Shown here: piece after piece, positions 15,197-22,272 of the stretch
Numbering within the stretch: position 1 is the first letter of the stretch
How the letters are laid out: each line of letters starts with the position of its first letter
From: a virus
DNA length: 64,000 bases
Direction: 5' to 3' (one strand)
Virus record (IMG/VR): IMGVR_UViG_3300023174_000044
Span: 186,001-250,000 of that record
The notes under the pieces: generated by a model
The model's database searches: none
Told to the model about the DNA's origin: nothing
Seen by the model: only the letters and a program-made list of their open reading frames with translations
Program-made: the position numbers and the translations under genes

Positions 15197-15234
15197 GTCC
15201 AGTTTGGGCTGGACAGCGAATCTAGATTCTAGAT
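15197..15234. repeat. Tandem small hairpins between convergent genes
   Basis: tgtccag/ctggaca (7-bp stem, 15197-15216 region) is followed by gaatctagattctagatt, itself self-complementary. With the terminator just before it this makes three stems in about 70 bp. They may reinforce termination or protect 3' ends of the HTH-gene message. Confidence 0.5.
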
Positions 15235-15503
15235 TAGACTAAACCAAGGGCCAGAGCCTTGTAACCAGCGGCAACAATCTTGCGGCTTGGCTTGCCGAGT
15301 GCGTACTCGGTAACACGAATGCCATTACCGGCTGTGCGGCTGTTGGCATAAACAGCAAAGCCGTTTTGGCGGATGCGGCTTACTTCAGCACCCAAGTTAC
15401 CAACGCCAAAGCGTTTCTTGGCCTCAGCTGGGCTGAGTGTTTCACCGCTTTGCAAGGCGCGGAAGACCTTGTAAGTTTTAGTAGTTTCGTTAAAATGTTT
15501 CAT
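15234..15503 (-). CDS. Winged-helix DNA-binding phage regulator, 89 aa
   Basis: Residues about 5-60 (ETTKTYKVFRALQSGETLSP, AEAKKRFGVGNLGAEVSRIR) form a compact helix-turn-helix with a short wing (GFAVYANSRTAGNG). Close relatives are common in T4-like cyanophages and usually carry no name. Its own promoter and terminators make it a one-gene unit, as expected of an early regulator. Target unknown. Confidence 0.75.
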   Translation of the reverse strand: MKHFNETTKTYKVFRALQSGETLSPAEAKKRFGVGNLGAEVSRIRQNGFAVYANSRTAGNGIRVTEYALGKPSRKIVAAGYKALALGLV

Positions 15504-15558
15504 AGTTTTTACCTTTCAGATTTAAAATAATGATGTTTTGTTTTTGCATCATGTGCTT

Positions 15559-15587
15559 ATTATAATATGTTTAGCGTAGATATGCAA
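15559..15587 (-). promoter_or_regulatory. Sigma70-type promoter of the HTH gene
   Basis: Minus strand TTGCAT (15587-15582), 17 bp, TATAAT (15564-15559). The -35 is weaker than the TTGACC family, suggesting different timing or activation. The leader is about 50 nt. Confidence 0.65.
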
Positions 15588-15595
15588 TAGCGTTT

Positions 15596-15621
15596 GGCAA
15601 ACTAAGTTAAAACAGTTTGCC
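15596..15621 (-). terminator. Hairpin at the end of the 17.5-15.6 kb unit
   Basis: ggcaaact (15596-15603) and agtttgcc (15614-15621) form an 8-bp stem. No strong U-tract follows on the minus strand. It is well placed to end the transcript whose last gene stops at 15644; another weak stem (tggaca/tgtcca) lies at about 15630-15653. Confidence 0.45.
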
Positions 15622-15643
15622 GATTACATGGACAATGTTTATT

Positions 15644-15877
15644 TTATGTCCACTTCAACAACGATATAGTGTAATCTTTTGGATCTGACCATGTAACCCA
15701 TTCTATTTCGGCATCAACATTGAATCCGTTGATCTGCAAAAACTTGAGAGCTTCTTCTCGGGCCTGTAGTCGTTTGGTCTGATCAAAGTTGGCTAATCTT
15801 GCGCCAAATCTCTGATCCAACTCGGTGCGAAGTCTAGCAAAATTGTTAAGTTGGTGAAATCTAATGCGTTTGGTCAT
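15644..15877 (-). CDS. Small basic protein, 77 aa
   Basis: MTKRIRFHQLNNFARLRTEL, with a helical RLQAREEALKFLQINGF segment and a C-terminal strand. ATGA-coupled to the SWIM protein gene. It has the size and charge of small nucleic-acid-associated phage proteins but no known motif. Confidence 0.65.
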   Translation of the reverse strand: MTKRIRFHQLNNFARLRTELDQRFGARLANFDQTKRLQAREEALKFLQINGFNVDAEIEWVTWSDPKDYTISLLKWT

Positions 15878-16221
15878 ACTGTGATTTTAACGTGTTTACA
15901 GTCGCCGCGAAATCTAAAACCACTACAAGTACAAGAATAGGTTCCGTTAAGTTCTGACACTTTGTATTCATCACCTTTACTACCTTTTACAGTCCACACA
16001 CGACCTTCAGGTTGTTCCTCTTTAGCCTGGAATTTCCATGAATTTGGCACTTCAACAAATTTGCGACCACGTACATCGAACCCAATGGGCTTTTTAAATC
16101 TAAATGGGGAGGCGGTGCCATGCCTTACATAGGCATACATTTTGCTTTTGGAATCATTTAAAAAGTAAACATGGTTTGGGAACTTATCGGCCCACTCGGT
16201 CACTTCAAGAAATGCTTTCAT
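15874..16221 (-). CDS. SWIM zinc-finger phage protein, 115 aa
   Basis: C-terminal YSCTCSGFRFRGDCKHVKI gives the CxC...CxH SWIM zinc site. The N-terminal half (MKAFLEVTEWADKFPNHVYF, then RFKKPIGFDVRGRKF) matches a conserved T4-type small protein that usually precedes this finger. SWIM domains bind DNA or protein; the phage role is unknown. The start overlaps the upstream stop by four bases. Confidence 0.8.
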   Translation of the reverse strand: MKAFLEVTEWADKFPNHVYFLNDSKSKMYAYVRHGTASPFRFKKPIGFDVRGRKFVEVPNSWKFQAKEEQPEGRVWTVKGSKGDEYKVSELNGTYSCTCSGFRFRGDCKHVKITV

Positions 16222-16400
16222 GATTTTAACGTTACACTAGATTTGAATACGCCACCTATTACCACTATGGCCAACCAAGTCTCAAACGAGTAAGGAATAG
16301 CCAGTGAAGGAAACAATGTATTCAATGACCAAATGGTTGCAACAGGGCCAATAACGACCAAAAATACAACGAATAGAATTGCAAGAAAAAGTTTTGACAT
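16218..16400 (-). CDS. Small membrane protein, 60 aa
   Basis: Two hydrophobic segments (about 3-24 and 40-56) separated by LNTLFPSLAIPYSFETW. This motif is shared by small two-span proteins in many tailed phages. It overlaps the SWIM gene by four bases. Probably inner-membrane; role unknown. Confidence 0.7.
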   Translation of the reverse strand: MSKLFLAILFVVFLVVIGPVATIWSLNTLFPSLAIPYSFETWLAIVVIGGVFKSSVTLKS

Positions 16401-16404
16401 AAAA

Positions 16405-16563
16405 TTATCCTTTTATTTGATGACGGTATTCACGTTTAAGCCAATATTTGTATTTGTGAAAATACTCTTTCATGGTCATACGTGGCTGGCCCCAACCATC
16501 GTGTTCGTCGCAGTTGTCTCTCCAGAGATCATTGAGCCATTGACGAAACGGTTTAGCAGTCAT
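16405..16563 (-). CDS. Small conserved phage protein, 52 aa
   Basis: MTAKPFRQWLNDLWRDNCDE, then RMTMKEYFHKYKYWLKREYR. The W..NC.EH......EY...Y.YWLKREYR pattern is typical of a tiny T4-like phage family. Its ATG overlaps the stop of the KOW-like gene (ATGA). Basic C-terminus; function unknown. Confidence 0.75.
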   Translation of the reverse strand: MTAKPFRQWLNDLWRDNCDEHDGWGQPRMTMKEYFHKYKYWLKREYRHQIKG

Positions 16564-16853
16564 ACTACCTCTAACATGTTAGCAGGAACTTTCCACAACC
16601 CAGTGGTCAATCGACCATTATTAGATTCACGAATTGTAATGTATTTGATAGCAATCTTTTCCACAGTACCAACAACAGTTACTCCACGTTTGGCACTGGT
16701 GAACTTTACGGTGCTACCAATGGTCACACTTCGTTTCTTTTGTTGCGTGAGTTGGACACGGGCAAATCGAATTGCATCACCAATGCTAACAAGCTCATCA
16801 TTGGTAAATGATCCGGCAATAATTGCACTATTAATTTCTTGGATGGTAGTCAT
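16560..16853 (-). CDS. KOW/SH3-like small phage protein, 97 aa
   Basis: ATG at 16853 follows TTAAGGAAACAT and gives MTTIQEINSAIIAGSFTNDE. After a helix (AIRFARVQL) comes a beta barrel signature, GSTVKFTSAKRGVTVVGTVE, and KVPANMLEVV at the end. It matches an abundant T4-like small protein with a KOW-like half. RNA or ribosome binding is a reasonable but unproved idea. Confidence 0.75.
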   Translation of the reverse strand: MTTIQEINSAIIAGSFTNDELVSIGDAIRFARVQLTQQKKRSVTIGSTVKFTSAKRGVTVVGTVEKIAIKYITIRESNNGRLTTGLWKVPANMLEVV

Positions 16854-16861
16854 ATGTTTCC

Positions 16862-17068
16862 TTAACATTCAATATCAATATTACGACCTTTGTCTAGATC
16901 TAAACGAAGGTTTCTACTTACTCTCTCTGCAATGATTTGTTCAACTCTGCGTTCTTCAATCTTTTTAGCATAGTCTTCAGTTCGTTGTTTTTCCAGCCGA
17001 TTTTGATCAATTCGATACTGTTCTAGATTGTGTTTTACAACACTTTGTTCTGCTCTTGAGATATTCAT
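16862..17068 (-). CDS. Coiled-coil protein, 68 aa
   Basis: Almost entirely one charged helix (HNLEQYRIDQNRLEKQRTED, KKIEERRVEQIIAERVSR). Such short coiled coils are common phage accessory proteins. No further clue. Confidence 0.6.
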   Translation of the reverse strand: MNISRAEQSVVKHNLEQYRIDQNRLEKQRTEDYAKKIEERRVEQIIAERVSRNLRLDLDKGRNIDIEC

Positions 17069-17080
17069 ACTTGCAATCCT

Positions 17081-17458
17081 TTACGCTACCTTGCGAAAAT
17101 ATTGGTAGGGCAGGCCCAGGTCGTAGCACAAGTATTCCCAATCACCATTGGCTGAGCTAGATTGCATGATCCAGCGAAGTGCAGTCTCACGGTCACCAGC
17201 ACCCATACAGATGGTGTTGATAACATGACGTTCAAACTTGTCGATGGCCTCGGCCTCAGAAGCCTTGCGAGCGATCTCTTCTTGCTCAATAGCTACACCA
17301 AGTCCTTCAAACTCAGCATCAAACTGCTCCAAAGTCCAAGTTGAAGTGTCAACACCACGTGGGCGAACACCGTAAGCGTCCTTGTACATATCCCAGTAAA
17401 GTTCCCGGGCTTGTTCTAGCTCTGACAGCTCGTCCCAAGATTTAAATTCTGTAGTCAT
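17081..17458 (-). CDS. Conserved phage protein, 125 aa
   Basis: ATG at 17458 follows AAGGAGCCACAA. SWDELSELEQARELYWDMYK then a GVRPRGVDTSTWT turn and helical C-terminus. The SWDELSELEQ.R..YWD.YKDAYG.RPRG pattern is a widespread small phage family of unknown role. First gene of a unit that runs to about 15644. Confidence 0.75.
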   Translation of the reverse strand: MTTEFKSWDELSELEQARELYWDMYKDAYGVRPRGVDTSTWTLEQFDAEFEGLGVAIEQEEIARKASEAEAIDKFERHVINTICMGAGDRETALRWIMQSSSANGDWEYLCYDLGLPYQYFRKVA

Positions 17459-17488
17459 TTGTGGCTCCTTATTTCTTACTATGTTCAT

Positions 17489-17517
17489 ATTATAGCAAAT
17501 TGGGATTATTTGGTCAA
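17489..17517 (-). promoter_or_regulatory. Sigma70-type early promoter
   Basis: Minus strand TTGACC (17517-17512), 17 bp, TATAAT (17494-17489). The last codons of the 41-aa ORF overlap the -35 and spacer. Leader contains AAGGAGCC. Confidence 0.85.
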
Positions 17518-17631
17518 CCGTTTTATCAACAACTGATTCAGGGTTGGTTTGAGTCCTAGCTTCTTACGGAGCAGTTCACCCAGAGTTGGCTTTTTGATTT
17601 TTGTCATCTTCTTTTGTTTTTTTGTTTTCAT
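17506..17631 (-). CDS. Lys-rich small protein, 41 aa
   Basis: MKTKKQKKMTKIKKPTLGEL, then LRKKLGLKPTLNQLLIKRL. Very basic and helical, so nucleic acid or membrane surface binding is possible. Its ATG lies exactly six bases after the -10 of its promoter, suggesting a leaderless message. The coding end runs through the next promoter's -35. Confidence 0.6.
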   Translation of the reverse strand: MKTKKQKKMTKIKKPTLGELLRKKLGLKPTLNQLLIKRLTK

Positions 17632-17637
17632 GTTCTA

Positions 17638-17666
17638 ATTATAGCAAAAGGGCAATTATTGGTCAA
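17638..17666 (-). promoter_or_regulatory. Sigma70 promoter, leaderless-type spacing, stop codon in -35
   Basis: Minus strand TTGACC (17666-17661), 17 bp, TATAAT (17643-17638), six bases, ATG. The TGA stop of the 77-aa membrane gene (17665-17663) lies within TTGACC. Confidence 0.8.
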
Positions 17667-17896
17667 CCAAATGCTTTTACTAGCCCTGTGAGCCCAATAA
17701 TTACACTTACAAAGTTAACAAACATCTGTGGTTTATTTGCAACACGGATTGTCCATATTAAAAATAAGATAGTTCCCACAAAAAATGTAAGGATATTGTA
17801 AGGATATGCCGCAGGTCCAACGGCGTTTAAGCTGTGGCCTGCAACAATAAACAGGGCTCCAGCCCACTGTAGTATTTCGTTAGTATCTAATTTCAT
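17663..17896 (-). CDS. Three-span small membrane protein, 77 aa
   Basis: Hydrophobic segments at about 10-28, 33-50 and 57-75. ILQWAGALFIVAGHSLNAVG and YPYNILTFFVGT resemble a small T4-like cyanophage membrane protein family. The ATG is six bases past the -10 (leaderless-type). Probably inner membrane; role unknown. Confidence 0.7.
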   Translation of the reverse strand: MKLDTNEILQWAGALFIVAGHSLNAVGPAAYPYNILTFFVGTILFLIWTIRVANKPQMFVNFVSVIIGLTGLVKAFG

Positions 17897-17902
17897 GTTA
17901 TT

Positions 17903-17931
17903 ATTATAGCAAAATGGTAATTATTGGTCAA
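17903..17931 (-). promoter_or_regulatory. Sigma70 promoter, leaderless-type spacing
   Basis: Minus strand TTGACC (17931-17926), 17 bp, TATAAT (17908-17903), AATAAC, ATG. A small hairpin (17939-17958) is adjacent. Confidence 0.8.
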
Positions 17932-17938
17932 CCAAAAT

Positions 17939-17958
17939 TTGTTGTGAAAAAACAACAA
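17939..17958 (-). repeat. Hairpin with repeat shared with 4683-4699
   Basis: ttgttg/caacaa stem over a poly-A loop; the stretch gttgtgaaaaaacaaca is identical to that at 4683-4699 beside another early promoter. It marks a recurrent stem-loop plus promoter module. Confidence 0.6.
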
Positions 17959-18065
17959 GAATTTAATAAAATTTACCCATTTTGTGTCAACGATCTTGTG
18001 AGCGCAGGCGTTATTATATTATACAGAGATAATTCTGTATATTTTAACTTTAAAGGAAATTTACC

Positions 18066-18281
18066 ATGAAATTAGTCGCAACATTAATCGCTTCAGCATT
18101 TGCTGTCACTGCTTTTGCCGCAGAACCTGCCAAAAAAGAAGAAAAGAAAGCTGATGCCAAGCCTGCTGTTACAGCGCCGGCCAAGCCAGCACCTGCCGCA
18201 ACTGCGCCAGCAACGCCTGCAAAAAGTGAGCCTGCTAAGAAGGACGCACCAAAAGCAGACGCAAAGACAGCCGCGAAATAA
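18066..18281 (+). CDS. Secreted Ala/Lys/Pro-rich protein, 71 aa, host-like
   Basis: A clear signal peptide (MKLVATLIASAFAVTAFAAE, cut after AFA) leads to a low-complexity tail of A, K, P and E (AEPAKKEEKKADAKPAVTAP...). AAAGGAAATTTACC precedes the ATG. This composition is typical of small periplasmic proteins in betaproteobacteria and not of T4-type phages, so host capture is likely. Its role in the periplasm is unknown. The +1 frame continues past its stop into a conserved phage-like tail (see next entry). Confidence 0.75.
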   Translation: MKLVATLIASAFAVTAFAAEPAKKEEKKADAKPAVTAPAKPAPAATAPATPAKSEPAKKDAPKADAKTAAK

Positions 18282-18283
18282 TC

Positions 18284-18459
18284 TAGAAGAAGATGATGAC
18301 TTTGAGATCAACGACGAAGTCACATTTGGACGTAATCGCAGGAGTTCACAGTTTGGAAAAGTTATACACGAGGACGAAGACCTTTCCGATTATGTCCTAA
18401 ATAGATTGTACTTGGCCAGGATGTTGGCCTTAAAAAAACGTCAGGAAGTTTGGGGGTAA
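18284..18459 (+). pseudogene. Start-less phage gene remnant or +1-frameshift extension
   Basis: In the +1 frame relative to the secreted protein a frame continues to TAA at 18457-18459 and encodes EEDDDFEINDEVTFGRNRRS, then DLSDYVLNRLYLARMLALKK and RQEVWG. The end looks like a genuine small phage family (SDYV..RL.LAR.LALKK..EVWG). No ATG, GTG or TTG with a ribosome site begins it. Either the 5' part was replaced when the secreted-protein gene inserted, or ribosomes shift +1 at AAA-TAA-T. The strong terminator right after it shows that the region is transcribed as one unit. Confidence 0.5.
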
Positions 18460-18477
18460 AATCCCAAACTTTTTTTT
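18447..18477 (+). terminator. Rho-independent terminator
   Basis: agtttggg (18447-18454) pairs with cccaaact (18463-18470), followed by eight T. Ends the plus-strand secreted-protein unit. Confidence 0.9.
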
Positions 18478-18507
18478 GACTATTTTCTCAGTAGAAACCA
18501 TTAGAGA

Positions 18508-18522
18508 TATTGCAACGCAACA
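18508..18522 (+). promoter_or_regulatory. PhaR-like palindrome, imperfect copy
   Basis: tattgcaacgcaaca, 14 of 15 bases the same as the perfect palindrome in the phasin promoter (25280-25294) and in the same orientation relative to its gene. It lies about 50 bases before the DUF3563 gene and directly before cataaata (18521-18528), a T4-late-like box. A shared host regulator is suggested but not shown. Confidence 0.5.
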
Positions 18523-18570
18523 TAAATACTCCGTAGAAACCACGAGTACCTACTGACAAGGACACATATA

Positions 18571-18747
18571 ATGACATATCTATCAAACAAAATGCTGTCT
18601 ATCTTGGAACGTTTAAGTGAAATGTTCCCTGGTAGTAGTTACCAAAGCCGCTTGGAACAATATCTAAGCACCAAAGGCATTACCGATGCCGCACAGTTGG
18701 AAAATTATATCCGACATTTTAATTCTCAAAAGGAAAACTATCTATGA
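18571..18747 (+). CDS. DUF3563-like protein, 58 aa
   Basis: MTYLSNKMLSILERLSEMFP, then SSYQSRLEQYLSTKGITDAA. The YQSRLEQYL motif and the length match DUF3563, a family of short proteins best known from betaproteobacteria. Function unknown. It heads three tiny overlapping plus-strand genes. The family's distribution supports host origin and a betaproteobacterial host. Confidence 0.7.
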   Translation: MTYLSNKMLSILERLSEMFPGSSYQSRLEQYLSTKGITDAAQLENYIRHFNSQKENYL

Positions 18748-18842
18748 AAAAAATCGTCAACACACTTTACAAAGGCTTAATTAACTGGGCCGAAACTATT
18801 GCCGCTTATCGCAACAGTAATGCCAGTAAACACTACTATTAA
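18744..18842 (+). CDS. Tiny protein, 32 aa
   Basis: MKKIVNTLYKGLINWAETIA followed by AYRNSNASKHYY. ATGA overlap with the DUF3563 gene supports translation. Probably an amphipathic helix with a basic end. No family recognised. Confidence 0.55.
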   Translation: MKKIVNTLYKGLINWAETIAAYRNSNASKHYY

Positions 18843-18843
18843 A

Positions 18844-18942
18844 ATGAACTTTATAGACACCGTAATAATGTTGCTACGCTGGAAGCAACAAGGGTGGGAA
18901 GTACATCCTGTTATTGATGATGACTTTACTGGCTGGTTTTAA
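18844..18942 (+). CDS. Tiny protein, 32 aa
   Basis: MNFIDTVIMLLRWKQQGWEV followed by HPVIDDDFTGWF. It starts one base after the previous stop. Short hydrophobic N-terminus and acidic end. It ends just before the convergent 150-aa gene. Weak evidence apart from spacing. Confidence 0.45.
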   Translation: MNFIDTVIMLLRWKQQGWEVHPVIDDDFTGWF

Positions 18943-18943
18943 G

Positions 18944-19384
18944 TTACAACAACCAACCTAGATCTAGACGCTGATGTATCCAGGGATAAATTGGCGTTTC
19001 AAAATCCATATACCAAATGCCATTCCAGCCCAGGTAATTGGCATGTACGATCTTATCCTTGTTTCCTAGCCAATCGTCAGGATATGTTGGCTGATATTTA
19101 GAATAAACTTTGAAATCTGATTTGATATTTTGAAATCTAACAGAATCAATAATCACTGCCATGTCTAGTTCTGGCGGCTGTATTTCTTTATAATTTTTAT
19201 TAAAAAACTCAATGCTTAGTCTATGCTGTCCAGGATACACCGACTGTACAATTAGAAAATCCTGGCTATGTGAATCTGTAACTGTCCATAACACATGATC
19301 ATCAAGCTTGATAGTATATTCAGGAACAGTTGTTACCATTCTTGTACTGACTGAAAGATTAATTTTGATATCGTTTTTTTGCAT
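18944..19384 (-). CDS. Beta-rich protein, possible carbohydrate-binding domain, 146 aa
   Basis: I use the ATG at 19384 (MQKNDIKINLSVSTRMV); the frame is open to 19396. Strands such as YTIKLDDHVLWTVT, YPGQHRLSIEFFNKNY and LDMAVIIDSVRFQNI suggest a jelly-roll similar to Ca-dependent carbohydrate-binding modules. It overlaps the radical SAM gene by 26 bases. Virion decoration or a glycan-binding partner is possible; uncertain. Confidence 0.55.
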   Translation of the reverse strand: MQKNDIKINLSVSTRMVTTVPEYTIKLDDHVLWTVTDSHSQDFLIVQSVYPGQHRLSIEFFNKNYKEIQPPELDMAVIIDSVRFQNIKSDFKVYSKYQPTYPDDWLGNKDKIVHANYLGWNGIWYMDFETPIYPWIHQRLDLGWLL

Positions 19385-20666
19385 AACCGTACTCATCTAA
19401 AAATTCTGCTAGTTCTGGCACAAACTCACGCAAGTCATGTTCTCGCAATTGATCAAACTTAGTACAATAGTCAGTTAGCTCTTGTCTAACAGTTTCTATA
19501 TTGACTCCAGTCTGGTACAACAATCCTATAACCATTTGTGCATGATGGGATATTGATTCTACCACTCTTGATTGATTTCTAACATTAATATCGTGCAGTA
19601 TATCTTTATCTTTAAGAATAAATCTTGACAGTCTTGATTTAATTATTTCCTTAGCTGAATTAGGAAGGTAACAGGGTCTAAAAAACTCTGGACGATGCAG
19701 GACATTACTGTCAATAATAATAGAATGTTCTAGACAAAAATCTAAAAGTTTATCGTAATGCATCAGACTTAACAGTTGAGGAACTGAGCGTAATACTGTG
19801 CTAAATTTTTCATTGGTGCAAGCCAGATATTGTCGAATGTTGTCGACAATCTTGTTAGTTTTTCCTGGGTATCGAATATAATCATTGCTAATATCAAGGT
19901 TTTCAATGCTGATTTCAATCTGCACAGATTTAAATTTTTCTAATTGTGTCATCAACTCAGGGTCGTAGATAGTTCCATTGGTTACAAAAGTCAGATGAAA
20001 ATCTGTGTGATTGTTATTGCACAAGAACGTTATCAAATCTCTAAATCGCTTGTGGTACAACGGTTCTCCGCCCATGACATGCAGACAAATAATATCATTG
20101 TTGTTTAACAAGTGATCACAGAATTTTCCCCAGGTGGGTGTATCGGTCCAGTCGTGTTTGATCGGAATACTGGAATCTCTTAGACCAATTTTATTCAAAT
20201 CAGCGGCTAAGAGTGTGCTGTTAAATCCATCACACATTACGCAGGCCATATTGCAAATATTACTAAAACTGATATGATAAAATCTTGGACTAGATTTATC
20301 AGCATTAATAATTTTCCAAACAGGACTTTCTTCGGCGCTTTGTTGGAAATCCTGTCCCGGAAATATAGCAGCCTGCAGATTTCTGCGACTACGAAATGTT
20401 ACTTCACTATGCTGATCTTCTTTATAACAACGATGACATCGGGCAACAGAGTCTCCGTTGAGTATGTTTTTTCTTGCTGATTGAACTGATTTTGAATTTG
20501 AAAAATATTCATCCACAGTCATTAAATTAATATGCTCATTGCCCGGTAAGTCAGCACGATCAGCAAAATGACAAAAGTTCATTGTGCCGTCAGAATTGAT
20601 CCTGACTTCAGTCCAGGGACTGATACAAAAAGTTTGTTGGTTGATATTCAATTTATTTTGTTCCAT
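19359..20666 (-). CDS. Radical SAM enzyme with twitch/SPASM-like clusters, 435 aa
   Basis: The core motif CNMACVMC (about residues 137-144) is a CxxxCxxC [4Fe-4S]/SAM site, followed by a glycine-rich MGGEPL strand. Cysteines near the N-terminus (CISPWTEV... C...CHRCYKED) look like auxiliary cluster ligands of twitch-type phage radical SAM proteins. Such enzymes make radical modifications on peptides, sugars or nucleotides. The substrate is unknown. The phage also carries IscU and IscA, which could supply its clusters. Confidence 0.8.
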   Translation of the reverse strand: MEQNKLNINQQTFCISPWTEVRINSDGTMNFCHFADRADLPGNEHINLMTVDEYFSNSKSVQSARKNILNGDSVARCHRCYKEDQHSEVTFRSRRNLQAAIFPGQDFQQSAEESPVWKIINADKSSPRFYHISFSNICNMACVMCDGFNSTLLAADLNKIGLRDSSIPIKHDWTDTPTWGKFCDHLLNNNDIICLHVMGGEPLYHKRFRDLITFLCNNNHTDFHLTFVTNGTIYDPELMTQLEKFKSVQIEISIENLDISNDYIRYPGKTNKIVDNIRQYLACTNEKFSTVLRSVPQLLSLMHYDKLLDFCLEHSIIIDSNVLHRPEFFRPCYLPNSAKEIIKSRLSRFILKDKDILHDINVRNQSRVVESISHHAQMVIGLLYQTGVNIETVRQELTDYCTKFDQLREHDLREFVPELAEFLDEYGYAKKRYQN

Positions 20667-20682
20667 TGTTGTTACTTATCGT

Positions 20683-20690
20683 GGTAAATA
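20683..20690 (+). promoter_or_regulatory. T4-late-type promoter element (candidate)
   Basis: ggtaaata four bases upstream of the ATG at 20695, between two divergent genes. Late-type promoter by similarity to TATAAATA; the short distance leaves almost no leader. Confidence 0.4.
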
Positions 20691-20694
20691 TAGG

Positions 20695-22272
20695 ATGCGA
20701 GACTTAATCAATATTCTAGATAACTTTGTGTTTGAAGCACGTGGTCTTAGTGCCAGAAATCCCGGCGATGAGTTTGTACGTACCGGATCCACTGATGATA
20801 AGGACAAAATTGTTTTTCAAGGCATGCAATTTTACCCAGATCCGGGAAAATATCCCAGTTACGAAGATATGATCGCGGCGTTTGATCAAGTACAACGATC
20901 AATCAAACACCCAATTGAAAAAATTAATCAACCGTCTGCACGTACACTGGCATTTGCAATTGCACAATTTGATACTGCTGTTGGTCGTAGATATCTTGCC
21001 AAGTTTGCCTCGGACATTAAACCAGTACGCACCCAAAATACCTTTTTTCAAACAGTAGATATCCCTGGCGGATTTAATCAAGTTAGTGCAAGAGGCAGCA
21101 AAGAAAAAGTTGGATACAAGCCCAGCGATGTGTTAACTAATTTTAAGAGCCAAACTGCGGCCGGCATACTAGAACAAATTCGATCCAAGTTTGGCGCGGA
21201 CAGCACTGAGTATCAGGCGGCAGCAATTTTTAACAAGTCCACACAGTTCCCAATTGTGGTTCCTGCAGGTAACATGGACTTTGGGGCTTTTCGAGATTAT
21301 TTCTGCGAGATGTTACAACCTATTGCACTGATGAATAGCATGCCAGTCAAGGGCAACGCCGGTAAGGCCGCTGAACTATTTCTGGGTGGCAACTACAGTG
21401 ATTGTGTTGTGTCATTCAATGAAGGTGTGGGCGGAGAACTCTATGACAGTTTATTAGTAGCGCCAAATGGCAAACAGATTAAACTATCTAGTAAGGGCGC
21501 AAAAGGTGCAATGGCATCCAGTGTTAACTTACTCAAGAGTGTGCGTGAACTTGAAGCGGCAGGGATGACACAGTTTACTGAGCAGTATGCAGATGTAATT
21601 GATATCTTGGAAACCATCAACAAAGGCAATCACGACTCGGGACCATTGAACCTTGCCATACAACTTGACATGATTGACAAAACTGAAGCACAACAGGTAA
21701 TGACTTTAAAACAGTACGCTGGTGTAAAGGGCTTTGATATTGACAATACCGACCTTACTGACAATCTCAAAGCAATCTACAAAGAACGCAAAGCTGATGA
21801 TCCATCTAAAATTGTTCCGTTAAATCACCTGGTATCTAGCATTGCCTACAAAGTCTGTAACGAAATTAATTTAAAAACAAATTTCAGTGAAGCAGGTGCA
21901 GATATTCTCAACAACTCTGCGTTTGTTCAAATGTACACTGAAGCTAAAAAAGGCAAAGAAGAATTTATCATCACTGGGTTTACCACAGTATGGCCCAGCA
22001 AGTTGTTTACCGAAGTAACATTAGAAGCACAAAAGAGTTATTCAAGTACTTCAAGTTCAGGAGGCAAGCTGGTGTTTAATATCAACAAAGAACCTAGAGT
22101 AGAACTCAACGTAGAAAAGTCAGCTACTACAAATGCGCCAGGCGCAAACAAAGCCGGGGAGTTGGTAGACTATATTCCACCACGCAGTGATATCAAAGCG
22201 GCGGGTGATGTTGGCACTCCAAAGCACCCTGACCAGGCATTGGGTCGTAAGCGTCGCCCTGGTGGCCGTTAA
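20695..22272 (+). CDS. Large conserved phage protein, 525 aa
   Basis: ATG at 20695 (MRDLINILDNFVFEARGLSA); the frame is open further upstream, inside the divergent gene. Motifs GDEFVRTGSTDDKDKIVFQG and MQFYPDPGKYPS resemble N-termini of large conserved proteins in T4-like jumbo phages. The C-terminus is Gly/Ser-rich and basic (RKRRPGGR). It may be a virion or injected protein; the late-type promoter fits this, but there is no proof. Confidence 0.6.
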   Translation: MRDLINILDNFVFEARGLSARNPGDEFVRTGSTDDKDKIVFQGMQFYPDPGKYPSYEDMIAAFDQVQRSIKHPIEKINQPSARTLAFAIAQFDTAVGRRYLAKFASDIKPVRTQNTFFQTVDIPGGFNQVSARGSKEKVGYKPSDVLTNFKSQTAAGILEQIRSKFGADSTEYQAAAIFNKSTQFPIVVPAGNMDFGAFRDYFCEMLQPIALMNSMPVKGNAGKAAELFLGGNYSDCVVSFNEGVGGELYDSLLVAPNGKQIKLSSKGAKGAMASSVNLLKSVRELEAAGMTQFTEQYADVIDILETINKGNHDSGPLNLAIQLDMIDKTEAQQVMTLKQYAGVKGFDIDNTDLTDNLKAIYKERKADDPSKIVPLNHLVSSIAYKVCNEINLKTNFSEAGADILNNSAFVQMYTEAKKGKEEFIITGFTTVWPSKLFTEVTLEAQKSYSSTSSSGGKLVFNINKEPRVELNVEKSATTNAPGANKAGELVDYIPPRSDIKAAGDVGTPKHPDQALGRKRRPGGR

